A stretch of 64,000 bases of DNA, taken from contig NZ_VWWL01000001.1 of assembly GCF_011752995.1 (NCBI RefSeq), positions 432,124 to 496,123 of the forward strand. Direction: 5' to 3'. The notes under the pieces were generated by a model. That model was not told the DNA's origin. It saw only the letters and a program-made list of their open reading frames with translations, and ran no database searches. This document shows, piece by piece, positions 50,457-60,098 of the stretch (its first letter is position 1; every line of letters begins with the position of its first letter). The stretch comes from Burkholderia sp. Ax-1724 (GTDB lineage Bacteria > Pseudomonadota > Gammaproteobacteria > Burkholderiales > Burkholderiaceae). Made by a program: the position numbers and the translations under genes.

Positions 50457-51857
50457 ATGCCACATGTACTGATTGTCGATGACGACGCAGCTACCCGCGA
50501 GGCGCTTTCCGCAATCATGGGGGGAGACGGCCTGACCACCGCCACCGCGGGCGATTTGCGCGAAGCGCGTATTCAACTGGTCCGGCAGATGCCGGACGTC
50601 GTATTCACCGACCTGAAGCTGCCTGACGGCAGCGGGGTCGATCTGTTCGAAGACCTCGATCCGCGCTCCGGCGTCGAAGTGATCGTGATTACCGGTCACG
50701 CGACCGTGGAGTCGGCGGTCAGCGCGCTGAAAATGGGTGCCGCCGACTACCTCGTGAAGCCGATCAACATGCAGCGCGTGAAGGCGATCCTCTCGCGCCT
50801 GCCGCGCGCCGGCGACCTCAAGGCGGAGATCGGCACGCTGCGTGGCGAGTTGCGCCGCATGGGCCGCTTCGGTCTGATGCTCGGCAATTCGCCGGCGATG
50901 CAGGAGGTCTACGACCAGATCAGCCGCGTCGCGCCGACGGCGGCCTCGGTCATGCTGGTCGGCGAATCGGGCACCGGCAAGGAAGTTGCCGCGCAGACGC
51001 TGCACGAGTTGAGCCTGCGGCGCAAGCATGCGTTTCTCGCGGTCAATTGCGGCGCGATTTCGCCGAACCTGATCGAATCGGAAATGTTCGGCCACGAGCG
51101 CGGCTCGTTCACGGGCGCGGACCGCCAGCACAAGGGTTATTTCGAGCGCGCGAACGGCGGCACGCTGTTCCTCGACGAAATCACCGAGATGCCGATCGAG
51201 TTGCAGGTGAAGCTGCTGCGCGTGCTCGAAACCGGCATGTTCATGCGCGTCGGCACGACCCGGGAAATCGAAACCGATGTGCGCCTGATCGCGGCCACCA
51301 ACCGCGATCCGGAGCAGGCGGTGCTCGAAGGCAAGCTGCGGCTCGATCTCTATCACCGCCTGAACGTATTTCCGATCAGCCTGCCGCCGCTGCGCGATCG
51401 CGGCAAGGATGTCGAACTGCTCGCGCAGGCGTTCCTCGACGAACTCAACGAGCGCCATGACACGAAGAAGCATTTTCCGGCCGCGGTCAAGGAGATGCTG
51501 CTGTCGTACCCGTGGCCCGGCAACGTGCGCGAGCTGAAGAACTACGTGCAGCGTGCGCACATCATGTCGGGCGCCGATTCGGACAGTACCGCGACCGTGC
51601 CGTTGCAGATCACGCTGTCGAAGCCCGCGGCCGGCACCGCGATCACGATTCCGTTCGGCACGTCGCTCGCCGAAGCGGACCGTCAGCTGATCCTGGCGAC
51701 GCTCGAACAATGCGGCGGCGTGAAAACGCGCGCCGCGGAAATTCTCGGCATCAGTCTGAAGACGCTGTACAACCGCCTTGTCGAATATGGCAACGATGCG
51801 CGTGAAGACGGCGACGCCGCCGACGAATCGCGCGCGCTGGGCGGCGCGAACGCCTGA
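50457..51857 (+). CDS. NtrC-family sigma-54-dependent response regulator
   Basis: A 466-residue protein. The receiver at about 1-120 has LIVDDDAATREA, phospho-acceptor Asp52 (VFTDLKLPDGSG) and Lys in YLVKPINM. The AAA+ domain has GESGTGKE, GSFTGA, GGTLFLDEITEMP and YHRLNVFPISLPPLRDR. A Fis HTH at the end is RAAEILGISLKTLYNRL. No histidine kinase gene is adjacent, so the cognate kinase is elsewhere. Its AAA+ and HTH closely resemble those of the activator at 48023-49081, suggesting common ancestry. Confidence 0.94.
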   Translation: MPHVLIVDDDAATREALSAIMGGDGLTTATAGDLREARIQLVRQMPDVVFTDLKLPDGSGVDLFEDLDPRSGVEVIVITGHATVESAVSALKMGAADYLVKPINMQRVKAILSRLPRAGDLKAEIGTLRGELRRMGRFGLMLGNSPAMQEVYDQISRVAPTAASVMLVGESGTGKEVAAQTLHELSLRRKHAFLAVNCGAISPNLIESEMFGHERGSFTGADRQHKGYFERANGGTLFLDEITEMPIELQVKLLRVLETGMFMRVGTTREIETDVRLIAATNRDPEQAVLEGKLRLDLYHRLNVFPISLPPLRDRGKDVELLAQAFLDELNERHDTKKHFPAAVKEMLLSYPWPGNVRELKNYVQRAHIMSGADSDSTATVPLQITLSKPAAGTAITIPFGTSLAEADRQLILATLEQCGGVKTRAAEILGISLKTLYNRLVEYGNDAREDGDAADESRALGGANA

Positions 51858-52063
51858 TTCGACGCGGCGATTGGCGTAGAACGCTGCGGGTTCGCGCCAG
51901 TCGTGTTGAGCGGCGCCGGTTCGCCCGGTGCTTCGCTTCGATAAGTCTGAATCAGCACGCTAACCCGGCACGCCAAACCTGACTCCCCAGACGACCGCGC
52001 GCGCATCGCAAAACGGCACAGCCTTTGCTGCGTTTCAACGAAACGCAAAACGAGGACACCGAC

Positions 52064-52366
52064 ATGCCGCGAGACGTTGCCGCTCCCGAGCCGCCGCTGC
52101 CGAAGCGCGCTCACCGGCCCGAGCCGGTCGAGCCGCCCACTGCGCCGCCCGATCCGGGCGAACCCGATACGCTTCCAACGCCGGGCCCCGACCCGATCGA
52201 TCCCGACGAACCGTTTGCACCGCCGATCGGCGATCCGCCGCCGCAGCCGACGCAAGCGCCTCAGGCCAATGCGCGTCCACTGCGGCCGATGCGCTTGCGC
52301 CGCCAGAAGCGCTGGCCGCATCGTCACGGCAATCCGCGCACCGGACCTCGCGCCGCGACAGGCTAA
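52064..52366 (+). CDS. Proline-rich small hypothetical protein
   Basis: A 100-residue protein with GAGGA before the ATG at 52064. The first two thirds are a Pro/Asp/Glu-rich repeat-like tract (PPDPGEPDTLPTPGPDPIDP), extended and acidic. The last third is strongly basic (RPLRPMRLRRQKRWPHRHG). No signal peptide and no recognised family. The ribosome site supports it, but composition bias makes coding less certain. Confidence 0.55.
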   Translation: MPRDVAAPEPPLPKRAHRPEPVEPPTAPPDPGEPDTLPTPGPDPIDPDEPFAPPIGDPPPQPTQAPQANARPLRPMRLRRQKRWPHRHGNPRTGPRAATG

Positions 52367-52509
52367 ATCATGCAAAACGCCCCGTTCGCGGCGGCGAATT
52401 GATGTACTTGTTACAAAGCCGAGGCATTTTTTACCGGCAATTTGCCGTCACGCCCCCTAGACTGTATGAATGCCGCCACAGCGGCGAGCTTCCCCTGGAG
52501 GCATCGATC

Positions 52510-52722
52510 ATGCGACATCCCGCATTGCGACGTTCCGCGCGGCACTCGAAGCGCGGTCCCCGGCAGGGCGACGGCAACGCCGAGCCGGCCGTGTCGCCGG
52601 ACCCGGCCGGGCAGAACCGGATCGCTCCGCATACGCTGCCGGACGGCGAACACAATCAGGGCGGGGTGCGTCAGGAAGGGCTCGAATACCAGCGCGACCT
52701 CGGCTCGGAGCAGGACGCTTGA
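52510..52722 (+). CDS. Small hydrophilic hypothetical protein
   Basis: A 70-residue protein with GGAGG 8 bases before the ATG at 52510. The N-terminus is Arg-rich (RHPALRRSARHSKRG), the rest acidic and glycine-containing (DGEHNQGGVRQEGLEYQRD). The tail recalls small stress-induced hydrophilic proteins, but no family match is claimed. Confidence 0.55.
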   Translation: MRHPALRRSARHSKRGPRQGDGNAEPAVSPDPAGQNRIAPHTLPDGEHNQGGVRQEGLEYQRDLGSEQDA

Positions 52723-52946
52723 GCCCCGGCGGCCACTTCGGGCAGGCACGAGGGCCGGTAAACAAGGCTTCCTGTTTCATCATATAAGACAGAAAAAACT
52801 TCTTCGCGATGGTCTGCGGTCGCGTGTTTTTGCTCGTCCAACGCAGTTGAATATATTTTTATTTTCGAGATACCGCGGAAATCGGCACGCCACTTGCGTG
52901 CACCGTTTTGGCACATATCCGCATACAACGAAACAATGGAGTACCA

Positions 52947-54377
52947 ATGAGCAGATTGATCGTGGTATCGAATCGTGTCGCACCGATCCAGGAGGCGCGG
53001 CCCGCGGCGGGCGGGCTGGCCATCGGCGTGCTCGACGCGTTGAAGGAGACCGGCGGCGTCTGGTTCGGCTGGAGCGGCGAAACGGTGGGCGAGCCGTCCG
53101 CCCCGGTGATCGAAAAACAGGGCAACGTGACCTACGCGACGGTGGGCCTCACCAAGCGCGACTACGATCAGTACTACCGTGGCTTCTCCAATACGACGCT
53201 GTGGCCGACCTTTCACTATCGCAACGATCTCTCGCGCTACGACCGCCAGGAGTACGCCGGCTATCAGCGCGTCAACGCGACGCTCGCGAAGCAGCTCAAG
53301 GAGCTGCTCGAACCGGGCGACATCATCTGGGTCCACGACTATCATCTGCTGCCGTTCGCGCGCTGTCTGCGCGAACTGGGCGTGCAGAACCCGATCGGTT
53401 TTTTCCTGCACATTCCGTTTCCGGTGCCCGAGGTGCTGCGCACGATTCCGCCGCACGACGAACTCGTCAAGGCGATGTGCAGCTATGACGTGATCGGCTT
53501 CCAGACCGAAGCCGACCGCCAGTCGTTCGTCGACTACATCGAGCGCGGCCAGCACGGCACATCGAGCGAAGACGGCATGGTCCACGCGTTCAATCGCTTC
53601 CTCAAGGTGGGCGCCTATCCGATCGGTATCTATCCCGATGCGATCGCCAGGGCCGCTGAGCAGTTCATCGACCGCAAGCCCGTGCGCAGCCTGCGCGACG
53701 GCATGCGCGGCCGCAAGCTGATCATGAGCGTCGACCGGCTCGATTACTCGAAGGGGCTCGTCGAGCGTTTCCAGGCATTCGAGCGGCTGTTGCTGAACGC
53801 GCCCGGCTGGCATGGCCGCGTCTCGCTCGTGCAGATCGCGCCGCCGACCCGCGCCGACGTGCAGACCTATCAGCGCATCCGGCAGACGCTGGAGGGCGAG
53901 GCGGGCCGTATCAACGGCCGTTTCGCGCAGCTCGACTGGACGCCGATCCAGTATCTGAACCGCAAATACGAGCGCAATCTGCTGATGGCGCTGTTCCGCC
54001 AGTCGCAGGTCGGCTACGTGACGCCGTTGCGCGACGGCATGAATCTCGTCGCGAAGGAGTACGTGGCTTCGCAGGACCCGGCCGATCCGGGCGTGCTCGT
54101 GCTGTCGCAGTTCGCGGGCGCGGCCGAGCAGTTGCCGGGCGCGCTCGTCGTCAATCCGTTCGATCTCTCGCAGATGGCCGAAGCGCTCGAACGTGCGCTC
54201 TCGATGCCGCTCGCCGAGCGCCAGGCGCGTCACGCGGACATGATGAAGCCGCTGCGCGAGAACAACCTGTCGGTGTGGCGCGATACGTTCCTCGACGATC
54301 TGCGCAACGTCGCGACCGCGTCTTCGGTGAGGGCCAAAGCGGTAAAGCTCGCTGACGTGACGGCATCGTCGTCGTAA
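52947..54377 (+). CDS. otsA: Alpha,alpha-trehalose-phosphate synthase (UDP-forming)
   Basis: A 476-residue GT20 glycosyltransferase joining UDP-glucose and glucose 6-phosphate to trehalose 6-phosphate, used for osmotic and stress protection. It shows [13 protein letters not shown], the N-terminal glycine loop [43 protein letters not shown], the nucleotide-sugar site [11 protein letters not shown] and [20 protein letters not shown] precedes the ATG at 52947. The phosphatase otsB is not adjacent. Confidence 0.96.
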   Translation: MSRLIVVSNRVAPIQEARPAAGGLAIGVLDALKETGGVWFGWSGETVGEPSAPVIEKQGNVTYATVGLTKRDYDQYYRGFSNTTLWPTFHYRNDLSRYDRQEYAGYQRVNATLAKQLKELLEPGDIIWVHDYHLLPFARCLRELGVQNPIGFFLHIPFPVPEVLRTIPPHDELVKAMCSYDVIGFQTEADRQSFVDYIERGQHGTSSEDGMVHAFNRFLKVGAYPIGIYPDAIARAAEQFIDRKPVRSLRDGMRGRKLIMSVDRLDYSKGLVERFQAFERLLLNAPGWHGRVSLVQIAPPTRADVQTYQRIRQTLEGEAGRINGRFAQLDWTPIQYLNRKYERNLLMALFRQSQVGYVTPLRDGMNLVAKEYVASQDPADPGVLVLSQFAGAAEQLPGALVVNPFDLSQMAEALERALSMPLAERQARHADMMKPLRENNLSVWRDTFLDDLRNVATASSVRAKAVKLADVTASSS

Positions 54378-54485
54378 GCGCAGGGGCGTCGTCCGCGCTG
54401 GTGGCCGCGGATGGCGCCCATGCCGATCACGTCTGATTCGCGGTAGCGCGCCAGGAGACCTGGAGCAATACGTGGAGCAATGAAG

Positions 54486-54522
54486 GAAGGGCGCGCATCG
54501 CGTCGTGCGATGCGCGCCCTTC
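54486..54522 (+). terminator. Terminator-like hairpin after otsA
   Basis: A 16-bp perfect stem pairs GAAGGGCGCGCATCGC (54486-54501) with 54507-54522 around a 5-base loop. Only a short T-poor tail (GTTTG) follows, so it may be a weak or Rho-assisted terminator. Confidence 0.65.
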
Positions 54523-54554
54523 GTTTGCGTGGGCCTATGGGCCGCGTGTGTTTT

Positions 54555-54598
54555 TACGCGTGTCCATGCGCTTGCGTGCACGCGCATGGACACGCGTA
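54555..54598. repeat. 17-bp perfect inverted repeat with 10-base loop
   Basis: TACGCGTGTCCATGCGC (54555-54571) pairs perfectly with 54582-54598; the loop TTGCGTGCAC is itself partly palindromic. It lies about 65 bases beyond the stop of the minus-strand exporter. Neither strand shows a T-run after the stem, so it is not a standard terminator. Confidence 0.8.
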
Positions 54599-54662
54599 TA
54601 GGCACGCAAGCACGACCGCGGGAACGTGAGTACGCGACTAGGCGACCACACGCGCAGCAACC

Positions 54663-56084
54663 TCAATCCGGCTGCGTCACCTTCTGCATGATCCGCATCG
54701 TGCTCACGAGCGCGGCTACTGCCGAAAAACCCGCGGCGACATACAGCGCAACGATCGGCCCGTTCTGCGGCGCGACGCCGAAGATCAGCGCGACCAGGGC
54801 CGCGCCCAGCGTCTGTCCGGTCAGGCGCGCGGTGCCGAGCATGCCGCTCGCGCCGCCGCTGCGCTCGCGCGGCGCCGAAGACAGCATCGTGCGATTGTTC
54901 GGCGACTGGAAGATGCCGAAGCCCGCGCCGCACAGCGCCATGCGCCAGGCGATCTGCAGCGCGTCCGGATGCGGGCCGAGCGTGGCGAGCAGCAGCAGCC
55001 CGGCCGTCATCGCGGCGAGCCCGATGCCGCCGAGCCAGCCGGCCGACACCTTGTCCGACAGCACGCCGGCAATGGGTGCCGCGATGATGATGATCGCGGG
55101 CCACGGTGTCATCAAAATACCGGTTTCGACCTGCGACAGGCCGAGCGTTTCCTGCAGCATGAACGGCAGCGACACGAACGCGAGCATCTGCGCGCAGAAC
55201 GAACAGACCGAGGTGCCGATCGACAGCGCGAACACCGGGATGCGCAGCAGGTCGATCGGCAGGAGCGGCGCGGACTGCCTGAGCTGACGGCGCACGAAGA
55301 AGTAGCCGATCACGAGTGCGCCGAGCGCTTCGAGCGTCACGTAGCCGAAGAGCTCGCCGTGACCGAGGCCATCGACCGCGAAAATCAGCAGGCCGAACAC
55401 GAATGCGTTCATGACCGCGCTCAGATAGTCGTACGGCGATTCGTGGCCGCGGTTCAGCGGCAGTGCCTTGATGGCGCAGACGATCGCCGCGACGCCGATC
55501 GGCACGTTGATCGCGAACAGCCACGGCCACGAGGCGACGGCAAGCACGCCCGAGGCGACCGTCGGTCCGATCGCCGACGACACCGCGACCACCACCGCGT
55601 TGATCGAGACGCCGCGCCCGAGCTGCGCGGGCGGATAGATCATGCGCACGAGCGCGGTGTTCACGCTCATCACGCCGGCCGCCCCGAAGCCCTGGAACAC
55701 GCGCGCGAGCGCGAGCGTCGTCAGCGAGGTCGAGACCGCGCAGCCGAGCGAGGCGACCGTGAACACGATCAGCCCGGACAGATAGATGCGCCGGTAGCCG
55801 ATGCGATCGCCGAGCGAGGAGAACGGCAGCAGCGTGATCGTGATCGCGAGCTGGTACGCGTTGACGACCCAGATCGACGAGGCGGCGCTGGCATTGAGGT
55901 TGCGCGCGATGGTCGGCAGCGCGACGTTGGCGATTGCGCTGTCGAGTACCGCGAGCGTGAGCCCGAGCGCGATGACGAGCATCGCCCAGTAGCGTTGCGG
56001 AATCGGCAGACCCTGGTGTTCGGCGCCTTGTGCCGGCGAGGCGGCGAGGGTGGAGCCGTCGTTGCGCGAGGATTGTGCGTGCAT
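54663..56084 (-). CDS. MFS drug exporter, EmrB/QacA-type (DHA2 family, 14 helices)
   Basis: A 473-residue proton-driven exporter of the inner membrane. VLDSAIANVALPTIARNLNA in helix 1 is the DHA2 signature (D1 motif), followed by GDRIGYRRIYLSGL (motif A) and ARVFQGFGAAGVMSVN (motif B). GPTVASGVLAVASWPWLFAIN is motif C. The ATG at 56084 is chosen over one at 56153 because helix 1 then follows a normal short cytoplasmic head; neither has a strong ribosome site. No EmrA-like adaptor is adjacent. Confidence 0.9.
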   Translation of the reverse strand: MHAQSSRNDGSTLAASPAQGAEHQGLPIPQRYWAMLVIALGLTLAVLDSAIANVALPTIARNLNASAASSIWVVNAYQLAITITLLPFSSLGDRIGYRRIYLSGLIVFTVASLGCAVSTSLTTLALARVFQGFGAAGVMSVNTALVRMIYPPAQLGRGVSINAVVVAVSSAIGPTVASGVLAVASWPWLFAINVPIGVAAIVCAIKALPLNRGHESPYDYLSAVMNAFVFGLLIFAVDGLGHGELFGYVTLEALGALVIGYFFVRRQLRQSAPLLPIDLLRIPVFALSIGTSVCSFCAQMLAFVSLPFMLQETLGLSQVETGILMTPWPAIIIIAAPIAGVLSDKVSAGWLGGIGLAAMTAGLLLLATLGPHPDALQIAWRMALCGAGFGIFQSPNNRTMLSSAPRERSGGASGMLGTARLTGQTLGAALVALIFGVAPQNGPIVALYVAAGFSAVAALVSTMRIMQKVTQPD

Positions 56085-56175
56085 CGATTGTTCGAGTTGT
56101 GATGGGACGGCTGCGCAGTCGCGCGACCCGGCGTGAAGGCCGCTTCGGCCCACGCCGGCGCCGCATCCTGCTGCG

Positions 56176-56679
56176 TTATTTGAGTTCGTAAAGGCCCGTG
56201 TGAGTGGTCGAGTCGATTTCGTTCAGGTGGGTCATGAAGCGCGCCACCGCGTTGGTGGTGTCCGCGCTGACCGGCAGATGCGGCACCTTCAGCGCATGCA
56301 GCCGGAAGATGTAGCGATGCGTGCGATCGCCGCGCGGCGGCGCAGCGCCGCCGAAGCCGACCGTTCCGTAGTCGTTGCGCACCTGCAGCGCACCTTGCGG
56401 CAGCAGCGCGCCGTCGGCCTTGCCGGCATTGCGCGGCAGCGCGCGCGCATCGGCCGGAATGTTGACGACGACCCAGTGCCAGAAGCCGCTGCCGGTCGGC
56501 GCATCGGGATCGTGAACGGTGAGCGCGAAGCTTTGCGTGTCCGCGGGCGGAGCTTCCCATTGCAGCGACGGCGAGATGTTTTCGCCGTCGACGCCGAATG
56601 CCTTGTCGTCGTATTCGTGGGCTTTCGGCATGAAGCCGTTGGTGGGAAAGTCGTCGGACCAAAGACGGAAGTCAGCCAT
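56176..56679 (-). CDS. YbhB/YbcL family PEBP-like protein
   Basis: A 167-residue phosphatidylethanolamine-binding-protein homologue (bacterial Raf-kinase-inhibitor-like). It has SPSLQWEAPPADTQSFAL, HDPDAPTGSGFWHWVVVNIP with the anion-pocket Asp and His, GFGGAAPPRGDRTHRYIFRL and HALKVPHL. No signal peptide, so cytoplasmic. Ligand and role are unknown in bacteria. AGGGAGG precedes the ATG at 56679. It lies 91 bases upstream of the exporter on the same strand. Confidence 0.92.
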   Translation of the reverse strand: MADFRLWSDDFPTNGFMPKAHEYDDKAFGVDGENISPSLQWEAPPADTQSFALTVHDPDAPTGSGFWHWVVVNIPADARALPRNAGKADGALLPQGALQVRNDYGTVGFGGAAPPRGDRTHRYIFRLHALKVPHLPVSADTTNAVARFMTHLNEIDSTTHTGLYELK

Positions 56680-56974
56680 GATGTGCCTCCCTTGTTGATT
56701 GGTTCTGCGAGCGTCGGAGCGTGCGCCTGCGCGGCGGACGAAGGCACCTGGGCGGCCCGCCGACGTGTTGCGCAACGTGCGGCGCAGGCGCCTGCACGCA
56801 TTGCGGATGCAGGGCGATACGTACGCCGATACGCATTCCGGGAACCCCTCGACAGCCCCCCGAAAGCGCTCCGAACAAGCCTTTCGAGTGTATCACCAGC
56901 GGCCGCCGGACTACCGCACGAGACGTGGGCAGCGCGCGCTTTTCAGCCGTCCTGGCGCGTTCTAACGCTGTTTT

Positions 56975-57421
56975 TCATCCGCGTTCTTCGAACTCCGGCG
57001 CGTCGCTTTTGAGCCATGCGACGAGCCGTTCGAGCACGCCCGCGATATCGCGATTCGCGCCGCGCAAAGCGCATTCCCATACCACGGCGACGCGCCAGCC
57101 GCTCGCGAGCAAGGCGGCGTGCACCTTCTCGTCGTTGCTGCGATTGCGGCCGATCTTCTCGCGCCAGAACTCGGGCCGCGTCTGCGGCCATTTGAACAGA
57201 TGGCAGTCGTGGCCGTGCCAGAAGCAGCCATGCACGAACACGACCGCGCGATAGCGCGGCAGCACGATGTCGGGCCGGCCCGGCAGATCGCGGGCGTCGA
57301 GCCGGAAGCGAAAACCCTGCCGGTGCAGCAGGCTGCGGATCAGGATTTCCGGCTTGGTGTTGCGCCCGCGAATGCCGGACATCATGCGGCTGCGGGTCGC
57401 GCTATCGACGATATCGACCAT
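56975..57421 (-). CDS. vsr: Very short patch repair endonuclease
   Basis: A 148-residue nuclease that nicks 5' of T in T:G mismatches arising from 5-methylcytosine deamination. It has SRMMSGIRGRNTKPE, LPGRPDIVLPRYRAVVFVHG with the catalytic Asp, CFWHGHDCHLFKWPQTRPEF with the zinc/His ligands, and WREKIGRNRSNDEKV. All match Vsr. It lies 57 bases downstream of dcm on the same strand, so the pair is probably co-transcribed. Confidence 0.95.
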   Translation of the reverse strand: MVDIVDSATRSRMMSGIRGRNTKPEILIRSLLHRQGFRFRLDARDLPGRPDIVLPRYRAVVFVHGCFWHGHDCHLFKWPQTRPEFWREKIGRNRSNDEKVHAALLASGWRVAVVWECALRGANRDIAGVLERLVAWLKSDAPEFEERG

Positions 57422-57478
57422 CGTCAGCGCCCCGGCGAAGCATGCGCGGCGCGCCGGCTGCCTCGCGTGCGGGACCGC

Positions 57479-58771
57479 TCACGCATGGAGCGGCCAAGAC
57501 TGTTTCGAACCATGGCGGGTCGGACTCGCGAGCAGGGTTTGCAGATGCGGCTGCATGATACGCGCCACTTCGCGCATCACCGGCATCACGACGCTGTTGC
57601 CGAACTGGCGGTAGGCCTGCGTATCGCTGACCGGAATCCTGAAGGTGTCGGGAAAGCCCATCAGGCGCGCGCATTCGCGCGGCGTGAGACGGCGCGGCCG
57701 CAGCGCTTCGCCCTGATAGACGAGGATCTCGGAGCCGTCCTTGTGATAGCGCGCCGAGAGCGTGCGCGTGACGCTATCCGGATACGCCATGCCGAAGCCG
57801 AAGCCGTTGCCGGCCGCACGATGCTTTGCCGCGTAGTTCTGCAGATAGGCCCATAGCTTCGGTGTGAGCGTGTACTTCGGCTGTACGCGGCGCGCGGCGT
57901 GGTCGAAGAAACGGTCGTGGTCCCACGGCAGCACGGGCTCGCTGCCGTCCGTGCGATGCAGGATCGAGCCGAGGCGCGGGCCGTGCTCGGGCAGGCGCAG
58001 GTCGTCCCACGAGAACCCGGTCTTGCCGCGAAAGCCGACGATGATGATGCGCTCGCGATGCTGCGGCGTGAAATGCTGGCCGTCGATCACGCGGTAATGC
58101 ACTTCGTAGCCGAGTTCGTCGCGCAGCGTTTGCAGGATCACGTCGAAGGTGCGGCCCTTGTCGTGCGAGAGCAGGTTCTTCACGTTTTCGAGCAGGAACG
58201 CGGCGGGGCGCTTCGCCGCGATGATCCGCGCGACGTCGAAAAAGAGCGTGCCCTGGGTCGTGCATTCGAAGCCGTGCGGACGCCCCAGCGCGTTTTTCTT
58301 GCTGACGCCGGCGATCGAAAACGGCTGGCACGGAAAGCCGCCGAGCAGCACGTCGTGGTTCGGCACGTCTTCGGCGGGAAAGGCGACGATGTCGCCGATC
58401 AGCTCATGCTCCGCGCTGCCGGAATAGTGTTCGCCGTAGTTCTCGCAGTAGGTGCGTGTCGAGAACTCGTTCCATTCGCTCGTGAATACGCATTCGCCGC
58501 CGTGCGCCTCGAAGCCCATGCGAATGCCGCCGATGCCGGCGAACAGATCGATGAAGCGAAAGCGCGCCGCGCCGCTCGTGTGGTTCGCCGTGCGCGCGCC
58601 CTGTTGCAGCAGATCGCGCAAAGCGGGCTCCAGCATCGCGGGACAAGGCGTTTCGCCTTTTTCCCAGCGCCGTACCGTTTTGATGTCCTTGCCGACGTGG
58701 GCGGCGATTTCGCGTTGAGTGAAGCGGGCGCGCGCCTGCCGGAGCAGGTCGAGCGGAGCGGCGAGGGTCAC
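57479..58771 (-). CDS. dcm: DNA (cytosine-5) methyltransferase, Dcm-like, with N-terminal helix-turn-helix
   Basis: A 430-residue C5-methyltransferase. Motif I is [15 protein letters not shown], motif [14 protein letters not shown] with catalytic Cys148, motif [10 protein letters not shown], motif VIII QHRERI and motif [10 protein letters not shown]. The recognition region [20 protein letters not shown] resembles E. coli Dcm, so CCWGG is likely but not proven. Residues of about 17-45 ([20 protein letters not shown]) form an HTH absent from E. coli Dcm. The start is a GTG with AAGGA upstream. vsr follows; no restriction enzyme is adjacent. Confidence 0.94.
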   Translation of the reverse strand: MTLAAPLDLLRQARARFTQREIAAHVGKDIKTVRRWEKGETPCPAMLEPALRDLLQQGARTANHTSGAARFRFIDLFAGIGGIRMGFEAHGGECVFTSEWNEFSTRTYCENYGEHYSGSAEHELIGDIVAFPAEDVPNHDVLLGGFPCQPFSIAGVSKKNALGRPHGFECTTQGTLFFDVARIIAAKRPAAFLLENVKNLLSHDKGRTFDVILQTLRDELGYEVHYRVIDGQHFTPQHRERIIIVGFRGKTGFSWDDLRLPEHGPRLGSILHRTDGSEPVLPWDHDRFFDHAARRVQPKYTLTPKLWAYLQNYAAKHRAAGNGFGFGMAYPDSVTRTLSARYHKDGSEILVYQGEALRPRRLTPRECARLMGFPDTFRIPVSDTQAYRQFGNSVVMPVMREVARIMQPHLQTLLASPTRHGSKQSWPLHA

Positions 58772-59049
58772 GTGGCGTCCTTGCTGGGAATATTTGCGGA
58801 CATTATGACCTAAGGTTGTCCCATTTCCCTATTTTTACCGCCGATACTCAAGGAATTCTCCGCGGGTTCGCTTCGTCGCGACATTCATCGGTGGAGAAAT
58901 GTGCTTGTCACGGTTAGGCGTGTAGGCTTGCCTTGTGACGCCGGTTCCCTGCGTTGCACTGTGTGTTTATGGCCGCGACCCGTAACGGTGTGCGCGGCCA
59001 ATTTTTTTGCGGCGGCGCTTGTAGAGCGACGAACGTGGAACGCAGCGCG

Positions 59050-59412
59050 TCAGACGGGGCGGCCCGTTTGCGAGGAACCGCTGGAGCGCGCCGAATACGC
59101 CGCACCTGACGCGTGCTCGTGCGGCAACGGCGCGGCCGCCGCCGGAGCGAACCGCTCCCATTCGGGCAGCGGCGCCGATTCGAGGCGGTCGAGTTGCAGC
59201 AGCAGGCTGTCGACCTTGCAGAACTGCGCGTGCGAGAGATGGCCGACGTCGAACAGCGCATGCAGGCGCTTGCGCCAGTAAACGGCGGGCAGAATCGGAC
59301 CGCCGAAATCGCCGCGCAACGACACCGGCATGACGCGTGCGATGTGCGCGAGGTCCTGGTCGATCAGCGCGGCTTGCGATGATCCCGAAAGCGTCGTGAG
59401 CAGGTTGTCCAT
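59050..59412 (-). CDS. Hypothetical protein
   Basis: A 120-residue protein with a strong ribosome site (GGAGGAGCC before the ATG at 59412). It looks soluble and mostly helical: LIDQDLAHIARVMPVSLRG, LPAVYWRKRLHALFDVGHLS and QFCKVDSLLLQLDRLE, then an Ala/Pro/Ser tail. No signal peptide, and no family recognised. The intergenic dcm-side region (58772-59049) shows no gene. Confidence 0.75.
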   Translation of the reverse strand: MDNLLTTLSGSSQAALIDQDLAHIARVMPVSLRGDFGGPILPAVYWRKRLHALFDVGHLSHAQFCKVDSLLLQLDRLESAPLPEWERFAPAAAAPLPHEHASGAAYSARSSGSSQTGRPV

Positions 59413-59610
59413 GGCTCCTCCATGATTTTTGTTACGGCCGTGCCCGGCGCGACTTTAGGCTACTCATGAGAAATTTTTCGCTATCGCGGGCATGCGCGGC
59501 GCGATTCCGCGCCGCGCATGACGGCGTTCTCGGGCATAGCCGTTGCTGTACCGCGATACCGGCGCAATGCCGCGCCGGCATGTGGGCTTATCGCGGAAAC
59601 GGAGTCGCAT

Positions 59611-59802
59611 ATGAACAAGGATCAAGTGAAGGGCGTAGGCGAACAGATCAAAGGCAAGATCAACGAAGCCGTCGGCAAGGCGACGAACGACCCTGCCAAA
59701 GAGCTGAAGGGCCATCTGCAGCAAGGCGCCGGCAAGGTGCAGAAGGCCTACGGCGACGCGAAGGAAGAAGCGAAGGACGAGGCGAAGCGCAACAAGCCGT
59801 AA
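59611..59802 (+). CDS. CsbD family stress protein
   Basis: A 63-residue hydrophilic protein with the CsbD pattern: MNKDQVKGVGEQIKGKINEA followed by VGKATNDPAKELKG and Lys/Glu/Ala-rich helices. CsbD proteins are small, abundant and induced by general stress; their function is unknown. GGAG precedes the ATG at 59611. Monocistronic, with a terminator at 59832-59867. Confidence 0.93.
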   Translation: MNKDQVKGVGEQIKGKINEAVGKATNDPAKELKGHLQQGAGKVQKAYGDAKEEAKDEAKRNKP

Positions 59803-59831
59803 ATTTTGCCCGGTGTGGTTTGCCGTCGGAG

Positions 59832-59867
59832 CAAAGGCGTCGCCGAGGCGGCGGCGCCTTTGCGTTT
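59832..59867 (+). terminator. Rho-independent terminator of the csbD-like gene
   Basis: CAAAGGCGTCGCCG (59832-59845) pairs with 59849-59862 (one G-T wobble) around the loop AGG, followed by CGTTTT. It starts 30 bases after the stop. Confidence 0.82.
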
Positions 59868-60098
59868 TATGCGGTGCGTACCTTGATGTGCTGGTTTGAC
59901 GTGGCGGTGCCGTGCGTCGACACAACGCGGACGGCAAGCGGACGGAGAGCGGACGGCTCGTGACGGGTATTGCAGATACGGCGGTTTGCGCCGTGGCGTG
60001 TGCCGGTGCCTGGGAGTAACCCGCGATGTCGATGGCGGACGTTCCGTGCGCGGCGTGTCGCCTTTAGACTGGGCGCATCCCACAAGGAGATCGCGCCC

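Noticed and set aside
56975..58771. Complete type II restriction-modification system
   Set aside because: Only the methyltransferase and the Vsr repair nuclease are present. The flanking genes encode no recognisable restriction endonuclease.
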